The notes: generated from the sequence alone by a model not told the origin. Positions 8,674 through 18,449 are shown, counted from the first letter of the stretch. The stretch: 64,000 bases of DNA from Cloacibacterium rupense (GCF_014645495.1 NZ_BMLV01000002.1:726082-790081), one strand, 5' to 3'. Program-made: numbers and translations.

Positions 8674-10947
8674 TTAAGAATTTTTGGCCTCTTCCGCAAT
8701 CAAATTCAAAGCAGAACCCGCTCTAAACCATCCAATTTGCTGCTCATTATACGTGTGATTAGCAAGAATGGTATCTGTAGTTCCGTCTGCGTGTGTTATT
8801 AAAATTTGAAGTGGAGTATTTGGTGCGAAGCTTTCCAAATTGATGAAGTCAAAAGTATCATCTTCCAAAATCTTATCATAATCTTCAGGATTGGCAAAAG
8901 TTAGTGCCAACATACCTTGTTTTTTAAGATTCGTTTCGTGGATTCTCGCAAAAGATTTTACCAAAACCGCTTTTACACCAAGATGTCTTGGTTCCATAGC
9001 AGCGTGCTCTCTAGAAGAACCTTCACCGTAATTTTGGTCTCCCACTACAATAGAAGGTACGCCAGCTGCTTTATAAGCTCTTTGTACAGCAGGAACTTCG
9101 CCATATTCTCCAGTCAATTGGTTTTTAACTCTATTGGTTTCTTTGTTATAGAAATTTAATGCGCCAATCAACATATTATTAGAAATGTTGTCCAAGTGGC
9201 CTCTATATTTTAACCAAGGTCCAGCCATAGAAATATGGTCTGTAGTGCACTTTCCTTCTGCTTTAATCAGAAGTCTTGCACCCGTAATATTTTTACCATC
9301 CCAAGGCGCGAAAGGTTCTAGCAATTGCAATCTATCAGAAGTAGGCGAAACGATAACTTCAACAGAAGAGCCATCTTCTGCAGGAGCTTGATAGCCATTG
9401 TCTTCTACAGCAAAACCTTTAGCTGGTAATTCATCGCCTTTAGGTTCTGCTAATTTTATTTGTTCACCATTTTGGTTGGTTAAAGTATCAGTAATTGGGT
9501 TAAAATCTAATCTTCCAGAAATTGCTACAGCAGCTACCATTTCAGGAGAAGCTACGAAAGCGTGAGTATTTGGGTTACCATCTGCTCTTTTTGCGAAATT
9601 TCTATTGAAAGAGTGAATGATTGAGTTTTTTTCTTGTTTTTCAGCGCCTTCTCTGTCCCATTGTCCGATACAAGGTCCACAAGCATTGGTAAATATTCTA
9701 GAATTTTCAAATTTTTGGAAACTAGCAATTAATCCATCTCTTTCTGCGGTATATCTTACTTGTTCAGAACCTGGGTTGATACCTAAGATAGCTTTTGGTT
9801 TTACTCCTTTTGCTACGGCATCTTCTACAATAGAGGCTGCTCTAGATAAATCTTCGTAAGAAGAGTTGGTACAAGAGCCTATTAATGCCCATTCTATATC
9901 AAGAGGCCAATCATTTTTTATTGCTTTTTCTCTAAATTCTGCAACTGGAGTTGCTAAATCTGGAGTGAATGGACCGTTAAGATGCGGAGTTAATTCAGAA
10001 AGGTTGATTTCAATGACTTGATCGAAATATTTTTCGGGTTCTGTATACACTTCTGCATCGCCAGTTAAGTGTTCTGCAATTTTATCAGCAGCATCTACTA
10101 CGTCTTGTCTTCCTGTTGCAGCAAGATATCTTCTCATAGAATCATCATACCCGAAAGTAGAAGTGGTAGCACCAATTTCTGCACCCATATTACAGATAGT
10201 TCCTTTACCAGTAGCAGACATTGCAATAGCACCTTCGCCGAAATATTCTACAATAGCACCCGTTCCACCTTTTACGGTAAGAATACCTGCAACTTTCAAT
10301 ATTACGTCTTTTGGAGCAGTCCAACCGTTTAATTTTCCATTTAATTTTACCCCAATCAATTTTGGCATTTTAAGTTCCCAGGCCATTCCTGCCATTACAT
10401 CTACAGCGTCAGCTCCACCAACACCTATGGCAACCATACCTAAACCTCCCGCGTTTACGGTGTGAGAATCGGTGCCAATCATCATTCCACCAGGAAAAGC
10501 GTAGTTTTCTAAAATTACTTGGTGAATAATACCCGCTCCTGGTTTCCAGAAACCAATACCATATTTATTACAAATAGATGAAAGGAAGTTAAAAACTTCG
10601 TTGTTCTTATTAAGAGCTTCTTGTAGATCCTTGTCCGCACCAATTTTTGCTTGAATTAAGTGATCTGCGTGTGCTGTAGATGGTACAGCAACTTTGGATT
10701 TACCAGCTTGCATAAACTGTAAAAGCGCCATTTGAGCCGTTGCGTCTTGCATAGCCACTCTATCCGGAGCAAAATCTACGTAAGAATTTCCTCTTTCGTA
10801 TGCTTCTGTAGCATTACCTTGCCAAAGGTGTGCGTAAAGAATTTTTTCTGCTAGTGTAAGAGGTTTTCCTACCACTTTTCTAGCTGCTGCTATTCTTTCT
10901 GGGTAGCGCTCATACACTTTTTTAATCATGTCAATGTCAAATGTCAT
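8674..10947 (-). CDS. acnA: Aconitate hydratase (mitochondrial-type, AcnA family)
   Basis: Isomerises citrate to isocitrate in the TCA cycle with a [4Fe-4S] cluster. The 757-residue protein has the cluster cysteines in [17 protein letters not shown] (about residue 360) and in [15 protein letters not shown] (about 423-426). It also has the substrate-binding segments [14 protein letters not shown] and [15 protein letters not shown] in the swivel domain. The C-terminus is complete. It lies directly downstream of acnB on the same strand, but a terminator-like hairpin and about 280 bases separate them, so separate regulation is likely. Confidence 0.95.
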   Translation of the reverse strand: MTFDIDMIKKVYERYPERIAAARKVVGKPLTLAEKILYAHLWQGNATEAYERGNSYVDFAPDRVAMQDATAQMALLQFMQAGKSKVAVPSTAHADHLIQAKIGADKDLQEALNKNNEVFNFLSSICNKYGIGFWKPGAGIIHQVILENYAFPGGMMIGTDSHTVNAGGLGMVAIGVGGADAVDVMAGMAWELKMPKLIGVKLNGKLNGWTAPKDVILKVAGILTVKGGTGAIVEYFGEGAIAMSATGKGTICNMGAEIGATTSTFGYDDSMRRYLAATGRQDVVDAADKIAEHLTGDAEVYTEPEKYFDQVIEINLSELTPHLNGPFTPDLATPVAEFREKAIKNDWPLDIEWALIGSCTNSSYEDLSRAASIVEDAVAKGVKPKAILGINPGSEQVRYTAERDGLIASFQKFENSRIFTNACGPCIGQWDREGAEKQEKNSIIHSFNRNFAKRADGNPNTHAFVASPEMVAAVAISGRLDFNPITDTLTNQNGEQIKLAEPKGDELPAKGFAVEDNGYQAPAEDGSSVEVIVSPTSDRLQLLEPFAPWDGKNITGARLLIKAEGKCTTDHISMAGPWLKYRGHLDNISNNMLIGALNFYNKETNRVKNQLTGEYGEVPAVQRAYKAAGVPSIVVGDQNYGEGSSREHAAMEPRHLGVKAVLVKSFARIHETNLKKQGMLALTFANPEDYDKILEDDTFDFINLESFAPNTPLQILITHADGTTDTILANHTYNEQQIGWFRAGSALNLIAEEAKNS

Positions 10948-11162
10948 ATCATTTATTTTTTATGATTAGGTCTGCATTAGTTATCTAAATGCCGTATATT
11001 GGTGTTGTTTTTACATCAAATTTTATTCCTACATAATTGCTAAAGTATTAAAAGAGTCTATGATTCGAATTATTAATACCTATTAATTCTTGAATGAAAT
11101 TGAATTTTATGTAAGGCTAAAATTAATATTATTCTGTGAAATATTAGGAATTAAAACAAAAA

Positions 11163-11192
11163 AATGGAAGACTTCATAAGAAATCTTCCATT
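11163..11192 (-). terminator. Terminator after acnB
   Basis: AATGGAAGA (11163-11171) pairs perfectly with TCTTCCATT (11184-11192). The minus strand continues into a T run. The rest of the 282-base gap 10948-11229 shows no ORF and no clear TAnnTTTG box for acnA. Confidence 0.75.
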
Positions 11193-11229
11193 GTTATTTA
11201 AAAATCTTTCGGCTTTAAATTAAAATAAA

Positions 11230-14010
11230 TTAATGTCCAACTGTTACCAATTCTTTGATTGATGGAACAAATGTAGTTAAGTCGATGCCTTCTACAGCTT
11301 CTTTGTATTCTTCGATACTTGGTATTCTGCCTTTGATAGCTGATAAAACAACTACTGGAGTAGAAGCTAATAGAGATTCTCCTTTTTTACGTTCAGAATC
11401 TTCTACTACTCTTCCTTGGAAAAGGCGAGTAGAAGTTGCCAGAACAGTATCTCCTTTCTCTGCTTTTTCTTGGTTGCCCATACATAGGTTACAACCAGGA
11501 CGTTCTAGGTACATCATATTTTCATATTGAGTTCTAGCTTCGCTTTTCGGAGCGGCATCATTAAATTCAAAACCAGAATATTTTTCTAATAATTCCCAAT
11601 CACCTTCAGCTTTTAACTCATCTATGATATTATAAGTAGGAGCAGCAACTACAAGAGGCGCTTTGAATTCTACTTTACCATTTTGTTTTTCAAGGTTTCT
11701 CAACATTTGAGATACGATTTTAAGGTCACCTTTGTGAACCATACAAGAACCTACGAAACCAAGGTCAACTTTTTTCTGACCGCCGTAATACGTAAGGTCT
11801 CTGATGGTATCGTGAGTATATCTTTTGGAAACATCATCGTTATTTACATCTGGATCAGCAATCATTGGCTCTACGATTTGTTCAAGGTCTACCACTACTT
11901 CAGCATAATATTTTGCGTTAGCATCAGGAGTTAAAGCAGGTTTTTCACCAGACTTAATTTCAGCGATTCTCTTATCTGCCTTGTTAATTAATCCTTGAAG
12001 AACTTGTTTGCTATTGTCCATTCCTTTATCAATCATAATTTGGATTCTGCTTTTTGCAATTTCCAATGATTCGATTAAAGTATCGTCTTCAGAGATACAG
12101 ATAGAAGCTTTAGCTTTCATTTCTGCAGTCCAGTCTGTAAATGTAAATGCTTGATCGGCAGGAAGTGTACCGATGTGAACTTCGATAATTCTACCTTGGA
12201 AAACGTTCTCTCCATCAAATTGTTTCAACATTTGAGCTTGTGTAGCGTGTACAACATCACGGAAATCCATATGAGGCTTCATATTTCCTTTGAAAGTAAC
12301 TTTTACAGATTCAGGGATTGGCATTGATGCTTCACCAGTTGCCAGAGCCAAAGCTACAGTTCCAGAGTCAGCTCCGAAAGCCACTCCTTTAGACATTCTA
12401 GTGTGAGAGTCACCACCAATGATGATGGCCCATTCATCTACAGTAATATCGTTAAGAACTTTGTGAATAACGTCTGTCATTGCGTGGTATTCACCTTTCG
12501 GGTCACGTGCAGTGATTACTCCGAAATCGTTCATAAATTTCATTAATTTAGGGATATTAGCTTGTGCTTTTTTATCCCAAACTGAAGCTGTGTGACATCC
12601 TGACTGGTACGCACCGTCCACAATTGGAGAAATTACTGTAGCAGCCATAGATTCTAGTTCCTGAGCGGTCATTAGACCTGTAGTGTCCTGAGAACCAACG
12701 ATATTAACTTCAACTCTTACGTCAGAACCTGCGTGTAAAACTTTACCTTCTGGAACGCCAACTGCATTTCTATTAAAGATTTTTTCAACAGCGGTAAGTC
12801 CTTGTCCTTCGATAGAAATTTCTTTAGACGGTGCAAAAACAGTAGGAGCAGTAATGCCTAAAGTTTTAGCTGCAAATGTTTGGATTTTCTTACCAAAAAC
12901 AATTGCGTATGAACCACCTGCTTTGATAAATTCTAATTTTTGAGGAGTAAATGATTTTGAAATATCTTTCAACTCAACATCTCCGTTGTATAATTTTTTT
13001 GTTTTGGTGTTAATTGTGAGGACAGTTCCTGTAGCTACAGAATATTTCTCTTCTAAAATAATGTCACCATTTTCGTTTCTTACAGGGTTGCCATTTTCGT
13101 CTGTTTTCTTTACCCAGTTTTGAAGGTCGATTCCAATACCACCCGTTACGTCAACTGTAGTTAAGAAAATTGGAGAAATACCATTGGTTCCAGCTACAAT
13201 AGGAGCTATATTAACGAATGGGATATAAGGGCTTGCTTGTTTTCCTGTCCAAAGTGCAACGTTGTTTACCCCAGACATTCTAGACGATCCTACACCCATT
13301 GTTCCTTTTTCTGCGATGAGCATTACGCTAGCATCTGGATGTTGTGCTTGCAATGCTTTTATTTCTTCTTGTTGAGCAGGAGTCATCATACATTTTCCGT
13401 GCAATTCACGGTCAGAACGAGAGTGCGCTTGATTTCCTGGAGATAATAAATCGGTTGAAATATCACCTTCAGCAGCAATGTAAGTCACTACTTTAATTTC
13501 TTCTGGAACATCTGGAAGTTTGGTGAAAAATTCTGCTTTTGCGTAGCTTTCAAGGATTTCTCTTGCTATTGGATTGTCGTTTTTAAAAGCATCTTTCAGT
13601 CTATCTGTGTCTGCTTCATAAAGGAAAACTTGTGTTTTAAGAACTTCCGCAGCTTTTTTTGCATTCTCGGTATTGTCTCCTAAAGCCAAGTCTAGCAATA
13701 CTTTGATAGACGGTCCTCCTTTCATATGAGAAAGTAGTTCAAAGGCAAAATCTGGTGTGATTTCTTCTACTGAAGAGGCTCCTGTAATTATTTCTTTTAA
13801 AAACTGAGCCTTTGCACCAGCCGCAGGGGTAGTGCCCGGAAGTGTATTGTAAATGAAAAATTTCAAAGAGTCAGCTCTGTGTTCGTTGGCTTGATCTTTA
13901 ATTTGCTCGATGATTGCGCTTAGTAAATCTGCACTGTCAATAGGTTTTGGGTGAAGACCTTGTGCTTTTCTTTCTTCGATTTCCTGGATGTAATCCTGAT
14001 AAATATTCAT
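11230..14010 (-). CDS. acnB: Bifunctional aconitate hydratase 2 / 2-methylisocitrate dehydratase (AcnB)
   Basis: A second aconitase with the AcnB domain order: an N-terminal HEAT-like helical domain (residues 1-160), the swivel domain moved forward (residues 165-400, KGTMGVGSSRMSGVNN), and then the catalytic Fe-S domains. Cluster cysteines are in DLGFVGSCMVHKG and ERPGCNLCMGNQEKA. At 926 residues it is slightly longer than the E. coli enzyme. It can act in the TCA cycle and, in other bacteria, in propionate use by the methylcitrate route; no prp gene is in view. A TAnnTTTG box lies 18 bases upstream of the ATG. Confidence 0.95.
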   Translation of the reverse strand: MNIYQDYIQEIEERKAQGLHPKPIDSADLLSAIIEQIKDQANEHRADSLKFFIYNTLPGTTPAAGAKAQFLKEIITGASSVEEITPDFAFELLSHMKGGPSIKVLLDLALGDNTENAKKAAEVLKTQVFLYEADTDRLKDAFKNDNPIAREILESYAKAEFFTKLPDVPEEIKVVTYIAAEGDISTDLLSPGNQAHSRSDRELHGKCMMTPAQQEEIKALQAQHPDASVMLIAEKGTMGVGSSRMSGVNNVALWTGKQASPYIPFVNIAPIVAGTNGISPIFLTTVDVTGGIGIDLQNWVKKTDENGNPVRNENGDIILEEKYSVATGTVLTINTKTKKLYNGDVELKDISKSFTPQKLEFIKAGGSYAIVFGKKIQTFAAKTLGITAPTVFAPSKEISIEGQGLTAVEKIFNRNAVGVPEGKVLHAGSDVRVEVNIVGSQDTTGLMTAQELESMAATVISPIVDGAYQSGCHTASVWDKKAQANIPKLMKFMNDFGVITARDPKGEYHAMTDVIHKVLNDITVDEWAIIIGGDSHTRMSKGVAFGADSGTVALALATGEASMPIPESVKVTFKGNMKPHMDFRDVVHATQAQMLKQFDGENVFQGRIIEVHIGTLPADQAFTFTDWTAEMKAKASICISEDDTLIESLEIAKSRIQIMIDKGMDNSKQVLQGLINKADKRIAEIKSGEKPALTPDANAKYYAEVVVDLEQIVEPMIADPDVNNDDVSKRYTHDTIRDLTYYGGQKKVDLGFVGSCMVHKGDLKIVSQMLRNLEKQNGKVEFKAPLVVAAPTYNIIDELKAEGDWELLEKYSGFEFNDAAPKSEARTQYENMMYLERPGCNLCMGNQEKAEKGDTVLATSTRLFQGRVVEDSERKKGESLLASTPVVVLSAIKGRIPSIEEYKEAVEGIDLTTFVPSIKELVTVGH

Positions 14011-14027
14011 AATTTTTGTTATCTTTT

Positions 14028-14035
14028 CAAACTTA
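14028..14035 (-). promoter_or_regulatory. -7 box of acnB
   Basis: Minus-strand TAAGTTTG matches TAnnTTTG, 17 bases upstream of the acnB ATG at 14010. The rest of the gap 14011-14307 has no other recognisable feature except the promoter of the next gene. Confidence 0.45.
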
Positions 14036-14272
14036 ATAATAGATGGTTTACTTTTACTGAAAAGTAAATTTTCATGATGATAAATTGATTGTTTTCTAGA
14101 AAGTTAGTTGTTTAAATCTTCTAGATGAGATGTTGTTTAGAACTTCTTTTTTCGTTCAAATATTTATAATCATCAATCCTTTTTATAAGGTTTTCAAAAA
14201 TAAGAAATTTTAATTTTCAGAGGATATATTTTCAGAAAATTTTATAAATAAAGCATATATTTTAAATCAATC

Positions 14273-14303
14273 TTGTAAAATATAAAGTTTAGAATTACAT
14301 TTG
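14273..14303 (+). promoter_or_regulatory. Promoter of the DUF2752 gene (near-leaderless)
   Basis: TTG at 14273-14275, 20 bases, then TACATTTG at 14296-14303. The ATG starts only four bases after the box, so the transcript should begin at or next to the start codon. Confidence 0.55.
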
Positions 14304-14307
14304 TTTT

Positions 14308-14676
14308 ATGTACAAGGATAAAAAAAATTGGTTTTTTGTAGTAACAATATTGTTAATAGTGGGTTATTATTATCTTCTCAACCCTTATGAACAAAAGGAT
14401 TTTTTTATTTCTTGTCCGTTTTATAATGTTACTGGCTATCAGTGTCCAGGCTGTGGAAGCCAAAGAGCTTTCCATGAGGTTTTGCATTTTAATTTTATAG
14501 AGGCTTTTAAGCAAAATGCATTGTTTTTGTTGTCTATTCCTTATGTTTTGTTGATTATATTCACTAGTTTTAACAAAGAAAAACACCAAAAATTGCGGTC
14601 AATATTACTTGGGAATAAGACTTTGCTATTTTTATTGATCATTTCAGTTCTTTTTGGGGTTTTTAGAAATTTGTAA
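14308..14676 (+). CDS. DUF2752 family membrane protein
   Basis: A 122-residue membrane protein with about three hydrophobic helices: FFVVTILLIVGYYYLL, ALFLLSIPYVLLIIFTSF and FLLIISVLFGVF. Between the first two lies the signature of DUF2752, CPFYNVTGYQCPGCGSQRAF, with a CxxC pair plus a further upstream Cys. The family is widespread in Bacteroidota and has no established function; the cysteine cluster may bind metal or take part in redox chemistry (inference). It is probably monocistronic, with the hairpin repeat directly downstream acting as a possible terminator. Confidence 0.85.
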   Translation: MYKDKKNWFFVVTILLIVGYYYLLNPYEQKDFFISCPFYNVTGYQCPGCGSQRAFHEVLHFNFIEAFKQNALFLLSIPYVLLIIFTSFNKEKHQKLRSILLGNKTLLFLLIISVLFGVFRNL

Positions 14677-14714
14677 TTACTCTTTGTTTTTAAAATATTG
14701 GTTCTGAGAATAAC

Positions 14715-14819
14715 GGGATTGCGCCCCGAGTTGAGCGGAACTCTCCCGAGAAAATATTTTTTAAGAAATTAAAAAATATTTTCTCGGGAAGTGGGAGCGG
14801 AACGAGGAGATTTGGCGCC
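14715..14819. repeat. GC-rich hairpin repeat, copy 1
   Basis: In the AT-rich gap lies a GC-rich element with a 19-bp central stem: the arm 14746-14764 (CCCGAGAAAATATTT...) against 14769-14788, closed by a GAAA tetraloop and with one bulged A. The outer flanks carry GAGCGGAAC in direct orientation on both sides and GCGCC/GGCGC in inverted orientation at the edges. Its minus strand is clearly related to the plus-strand element at 63567-63667. It looks like a REP- or MITE-like dispersed element and may also terminate the DUF2752 transcript. Confidence 0.75.
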
Positions 14820-14841
14820 ATAAAAAAAATTATTATCTTTG
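14811..14841 (+). promoter_or_regulatory. Promoter of the TPP-riboswitch transcript
   Basis: TTTG at 14811-14814, exactly 19 bases, then TATCTTTG at 14834-14841: an ideal Bacteroidota promoter. The predicted start, near 14848, lies just before the riboswitch. The -33 TTTG is part of the right edge of the hairpin repeat. Confidence 0.7.
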
Positions 14842-14848
14842 CCGTAAG

Positions 14849-14955
14849 AAAAAGGGGTGCTGTAATAGGCTGAGATTATACCCAAAGAACCTAGAACAGG
14901 TAATGCTGTTTAGGGAAACGTCTTTGATGTATTTTTCGCACGTGGCATCCTTTTG
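14849..14955 (+). ncRNA. TPP riboswitch (THI element)
   Basis: The conserved TPP aptamer features are present in order: P1/P2 start GGGGTGC (14854-14860), CTGAGA (14870-14875) followed by TTATACCC, GAACCT (14887-14892), the ACAGGTAATGCTG stretch with AGGGAA, and the closing strand GGCATCC pairing back to the first segment, with AAAA/TTTT extending P1. It lies directly upstream of a TonB-dependent receptor, so thiamine pyrophosphate probably shuts off receptor synthesis. There is little room for a terminator, which favours control at translation initiation. Confidence 0.93.
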
Positions 14956-14985
14956 TTCGATTTGTTTAATTTTAAAAAAATCAGA

Positions 14986-17088
14986 ATGAAAGGATTTATT
15001 ATTTTAGGGCTTAGCGCAAGCTCTGTTTTGTCTGCGCAAACAGATTCTACGCAGATTAAAGAAATTCAGGAGGTGAGCTTCACGAGAAGGCTGCCAGTTT
15101 CCAAAGAAATTATTAACGTACAAAAGGATTTGGGTTCTAGAAATTTAGGTCAAGATTTGCCTATTTTGCTTAAGAACCAAATGTCTGTTGTGGCAACTTC
15201 TGATGCGGGAAATGGTGTCGGTTACACTGGTTTCAGAATTAGAGGAACCGCAGGAACAAGCATAAATGTAATGCTAAACGGTGTTCCGTATAATGATTCT
15301 GAAAGCCAAGGAACTTTTTTTGTGAATATTCCTGATATGGCGAGTTCGGCATCGCAGATTGTGATACAGCGTGGTGTGGGAACATCTAGTAATGGAACGG
15401 CTAGCTTCGGGGCGAGTGTGAATATTTTGACGAAAGATCCAGAAAAAAAACCTTACGCTTTAGGGCAATTTAGTGCGGGTAGTTTTAATACGATGAAAAC
15501 GTCTTTTGAAGCGGGAACAGGTAAGTTTTTGAATAATATGCTTTCGGTTTCTGCGAGGTATTCTACCATAAATTCTGATGGATATATTGATAGGGCTTTT
15601 TCTAAACTGAGTTCTTACAACATCAATGCGTTGTTTGAAAAAGGAAATACCAAATTGAGATTTTTGACTTTTGGTGGAAAAGAAAAAACCTACCAAGCAT
15701 GGAACGGAATAGATGCAGCTACATATGAAACCAATCCGAAATTTAATTATTCAGGCGCAATTTATGATGCTAATGGAAATATCACTGATTTTTATGACAA
15801 TGAAACGGATAACTATTGGCAAAAGCATTACCATTTACTTTGGGAACAAAAATTTTCGGAAAAATGGAATTTAGAAACCACGTTTCACTATACCGATGGT
15901 AAAGGATATTATGAAAATTACAAACAAGACGCAAAGTTTTCTAAATATGATTTGCCGAACATCACCGAAAATGGAAACACCATTACCAGAACAGATTTTA
16001 TCAGAAAAAAATGGTTAGATAATGATTTTTATGGTGTAGTTTCTAATCTTTATGGGAATTTTGAAAGTCTAAATTTGAATTTCGGAGTAACTGCTAATCA
16101 ATATTTCGGAAGGCATTTTGGGAATGTTTCTGGGGTAAAATACACCAATATTTCTGAACATGAATACTATAGAAATAATGCATTAAAGAACGAAGTTTCA
16201 GTTTTTGCCAAAGCGATTTATAAATTTAATCAATTTGAATTTTTTGGGGATTTACAGGTTAGAAATATTGATTATAAAACCTATGTAATAGATGCAAATG
16301 CCGAAGAAGGTATGGATCTAACGCAAAAATGGACTTTCTTTAATCCGAAATTTGGATTGAATTACAAAATAGAAAATGGAAAAATTTTCTTCTCTTATGC
16401 GCAAGCACACAGAGAACCAAATAGAGATGATTTGTTTGCTAATCCTAATACAAAGCCAGAACAATTACACGATTTTGAATTGGGATTAGAGAAAACTTTT
16501 GGGAATTTAGCTTTTACCGCCAATGCTTATTATATGAATTACATTAATCAATTGGTTTTGAGTGGAGAAATCAATATGGTGGGTGAATTTATTAAAATTA
16601 ATTCTGGTAAATCTTACAGATTAGGAATAGAATTGGGAGCTGTAGCCAAATTGTCTGAAAAGTTTACTGTTTCTGGAAATCTAACACTTAGCCAAAACAA
16701 AAACGTTGATTTTAAAATAGAAGGAAATAACTCTGTAACCGAACTAGGTAATGCGGCCATTTCTTTCTCTCCAAATATCATTACCAATGCAATGTTGCAA
16801 TATAAACCAATAAAAAACTTACAACTCAGTCTTAATAATCAATACATAGGGAAACAATATCTAGACAATACTGAAACAAAAGAATTGCAGTTAAAAGATT
16901 ATTTTTTGACGGATTTCAATGCTCAATATGAATTCAAAATTGCAAAACAAGAAGTGAGTTTGCAGTTTTTATTAAATAATATTTTTAATAAAAAATATGT
17001 AAATAATGGATTTGTGTACTATGGGCCTTATTATTATGCACAGGCAGGAAGAAATTTTATGCTAGGGCTTAATTTTAGGATAAACTAG
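14986..17088 (+). CDS. TonB-dependent receptor under TPP control (probable thiamine or precursor uptake)
   Basis: After a signal peptide (MKGFIILGLSASSVLSAQ) comes a TonB-box-like segment (KEIQEVSFTRRLPVSKE), a plug domain with FRIRGTAGTSINVMLNGVPY and QIVIQRGVGTSSNGTASFG, and a 22-strand-type barrel ending in an aromatic-rich strand (YAQAGRNFMLGLNFRIN). A TTG at 14953 extends the frame upstream but overlaps the riboswitch closing helix, so ATG 14986 is chosen. The substrate is inferred from the TPP riboswitch; no thi biosynthetic gene or inner-membrane transporter follows in the window. Confidence 0.88.
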   Translation: MKGFIILGLSASSVLSAQTDSTQIKEIQEVSFTRRLPVSKEIINVQKDLGSRNLGQDLPILLKNQMSVVATSDAGNGVGYTGFRIRGTAGTSINVMLNGVPYNDSESQGTFFVNIPDMASSASQIVIQRGVGTSSNGTASFGASVNILTKDPEKKPYALGQFSAGSFNTMKTSFEAGTGKFLNNMLSVSARYSTINSDGYIDRAFSKLSSYNINALFEKGNTKLRFLTFGGKEKTYQAWNGIDAATYETNPKFNYSGAIYDANGNITDFYDNETDNYWQKHYHLLWEQKFSEKWNLETTFHYTDGKGYYENYKQDAKFSKYDLPNITENGNTITRTDFIRKKWLDNDFYGVVSNLYGNFESLNLNFGVTANQYFGRHFGNVSGVKYTNISEHEYYRNNALKNEVSVFAKAIYKFNQFEFFGDLQVRNIDYKTYVIDANAEEGMDLTQKWTFFNPKFGLNYKIENGKIFFSYAQAHREPNRDDLFANPNTKPEQLHDFELGLEKTFGNLAFTANAYYMNYINQLVLSGEINMVGEFIKINSGKSYRLGIELGAVAKLSEKFTVSGNLTLSQNKNVDFKIEGNNSVTELGNAAISFSPNIITNAMLQYKPIKNLQLSLNNQYIGKQYLDNTETKELQLKDYFLTDFNAQYEFKIAKQEVSLQFLLNNIFNKKYVNNGFVYYGPYYYAQAGRNFMLGLNFRIN

Positions 17089-17295
17089 TGGTTTTCAGTG
17101 AATTTTCTAATTTTTCTAATTTTTATTTAAAATATTGTTAATCAGCAATTTGTATTGTCTTATAAATGAGAAAATAAAAATTATTTCAGCTTAATAATTA
17201 GTTGAAAATCAATGAGTTTTGATTTTTTTTTGAAAAAAATTTTTTTATTTTAAATTTTTGTTAATTTTAGATTATTAATCCTAAAAAAAAATATT

Positions 17296-18423
17296 ATGAA
17301 AAAACTTTTATTTTCTTTCTTATTTTCTGTTGTTTTTGGCCTATTTAGCTCACAATCAATTGGTCTGATTGGTGACTTTAATACGTGGTCAGGTGATGTA
17401 GTTATGGCTACTACGGATAATGTAAATTATACTCTCACTCACACTTTTACTGCAAATGGAGGCGTGAAGTTTAGACAAGATGGTGGTTGGGGCACTAACT
17501 GGGGAGGAACATCATTCCCAAGTGGAACAGGTGTGCTTAATTCTCCTAACAATATTCCAGTTACTCCAGGAACATACAACATCACTTTTAATAGAACAAC
17601 TGGTGCATATAATTTTGTGTCAACTATTGTTTCTGATAATATTAGTTTCTATGGAGGGTTTAATAGCAATGCAACTCCAGGTGAATCTCTTTCTACACCA
17701 GATGGTATTACGTATTCTAAATCTGATTTTTATTTCAATGCTGCTAATGTTAAGTTCTATAAGTCAAATGCTCCAATTACAACATGGGGAGGAACTACAT
17801 TCCCTTCTGGTAATGCTGTAGAAAATGGAGGAGATATTCCTTTGACATCTGGATATTACAATATAACCTTTAACAAAAACACTCTTGCTTATTCATTTGA
17901 AGCATCATCTGTCTCTCTTATTGGAGATGGTATTTCAGGAGGAGGTTGGACTACAGATATAGCTCTTACATCTACTGATGGAGGTAAAACCTTTACAAAA
18001 TCAGGATTGCAACTTGTTGCAGGAGGAGTTAAGTTTAGAGTAAATAATGCTTGGGCAGTTAATTGGGGTGGCACAGCCTTTCCTTCAGGAACAGGTGATT
18101 TTAATAGCAGTAATAATATTCCTACAACAGCAGGAACTTATGATGTTACTTTCAACAGAGAAACCGCAGCTTATACATTTACAGCATCTACTATGGCAGT
18201 AGTCGATATTAATAAATCTAAATTTAAATCTTTTGTTTCAGAAGGAAAATTGTATACTTCTCAAAAAGGAAATGTAGATATTCAAGTGTATGATTTTAGT
18301 GGAAAATTAGTAAAAAAATTGAACGCTAATGTTTCATCAAACAACGGTTTAGAGCTAAATTTACCACAAAAAGGAAATTACTTAATAAAAATTAATAATG
18401 AAGTTGTAAAAATATCATATTAA
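17296..18423 (+). CDS. Secreted protein with three SusE/F-like modules and T9SS sorting domain
   Basis: Signal peptide MKKLLFSFLFSVVFGLFSS, then three tandem modules of about 90 residues (roughly 22-112, 113-200, 201-300). Each has a conserved aromatic core: GGxGTNWGGTSFPSG, TTWGGTTFPSG, AVNWGGTAFPSG, and each ends in a GTYNITFNRxTxAYxF strand. This pattern resembles the starch-binding modules of SusE/SusF outer-membrane proteins. The last 70 residues are a type A T9SS C-terminal domain (FVSEGKLYTSQKGN, IQVYDFSGKLVKKL, KGNYLIKINNEVVKISY). Surface or secreted glycan binding is inferred; no catalytic domain or susC/D pair is adjacent. Confidence 0.75.
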   Translation: MKKLLFSFLFSVVFGLFSSQSIGLIGDFNTWSGDVVMATTDNVNYTLTHTFTANGGVKFRQDGGWGTNWGGTSFPSGTGVLNSPNNIPVTPGTYNITFNRTTGAYNFVSTIVSDNISFYGGFNSNATPGESLSTPDGITYSKSDFYFNAANVKFYKSNAPITTWGGTTFPSGNAVENGGDIPLTSGYYNITFNKNTLAYSFEASSVSLIGDGISGGGWTTDIALTSTDGGKTFTKSGLQLVAGGVKFRVNNAWAVNWGGTAFPSGTGDFNSSNNIPTTAGTYDVTFNRETAAYTFTASTMAVVDINKSKFKSFVSEGKLYTSQKGNVDIQVYDFSGKLVKKLNANVSSNNGLELNLPQKGNYLIKINNEVVKISY

Positions 18424-18449
18424 TTATAAAAAAAGAATTAATTTTACAA

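Noticed and set aside
10163..10465. Plus-strand 100-codon ORF inside acnA
   Set aside because: It is antisense to a well-conserved aconitase frame and has no family similarity.
17480..17821. Plus-strand 113-codon ORF inside the SusE/F-like gene
   Set aside because: It is a frame shadow of the repeated modules, with Leu/Ile/Gln-rich composition.
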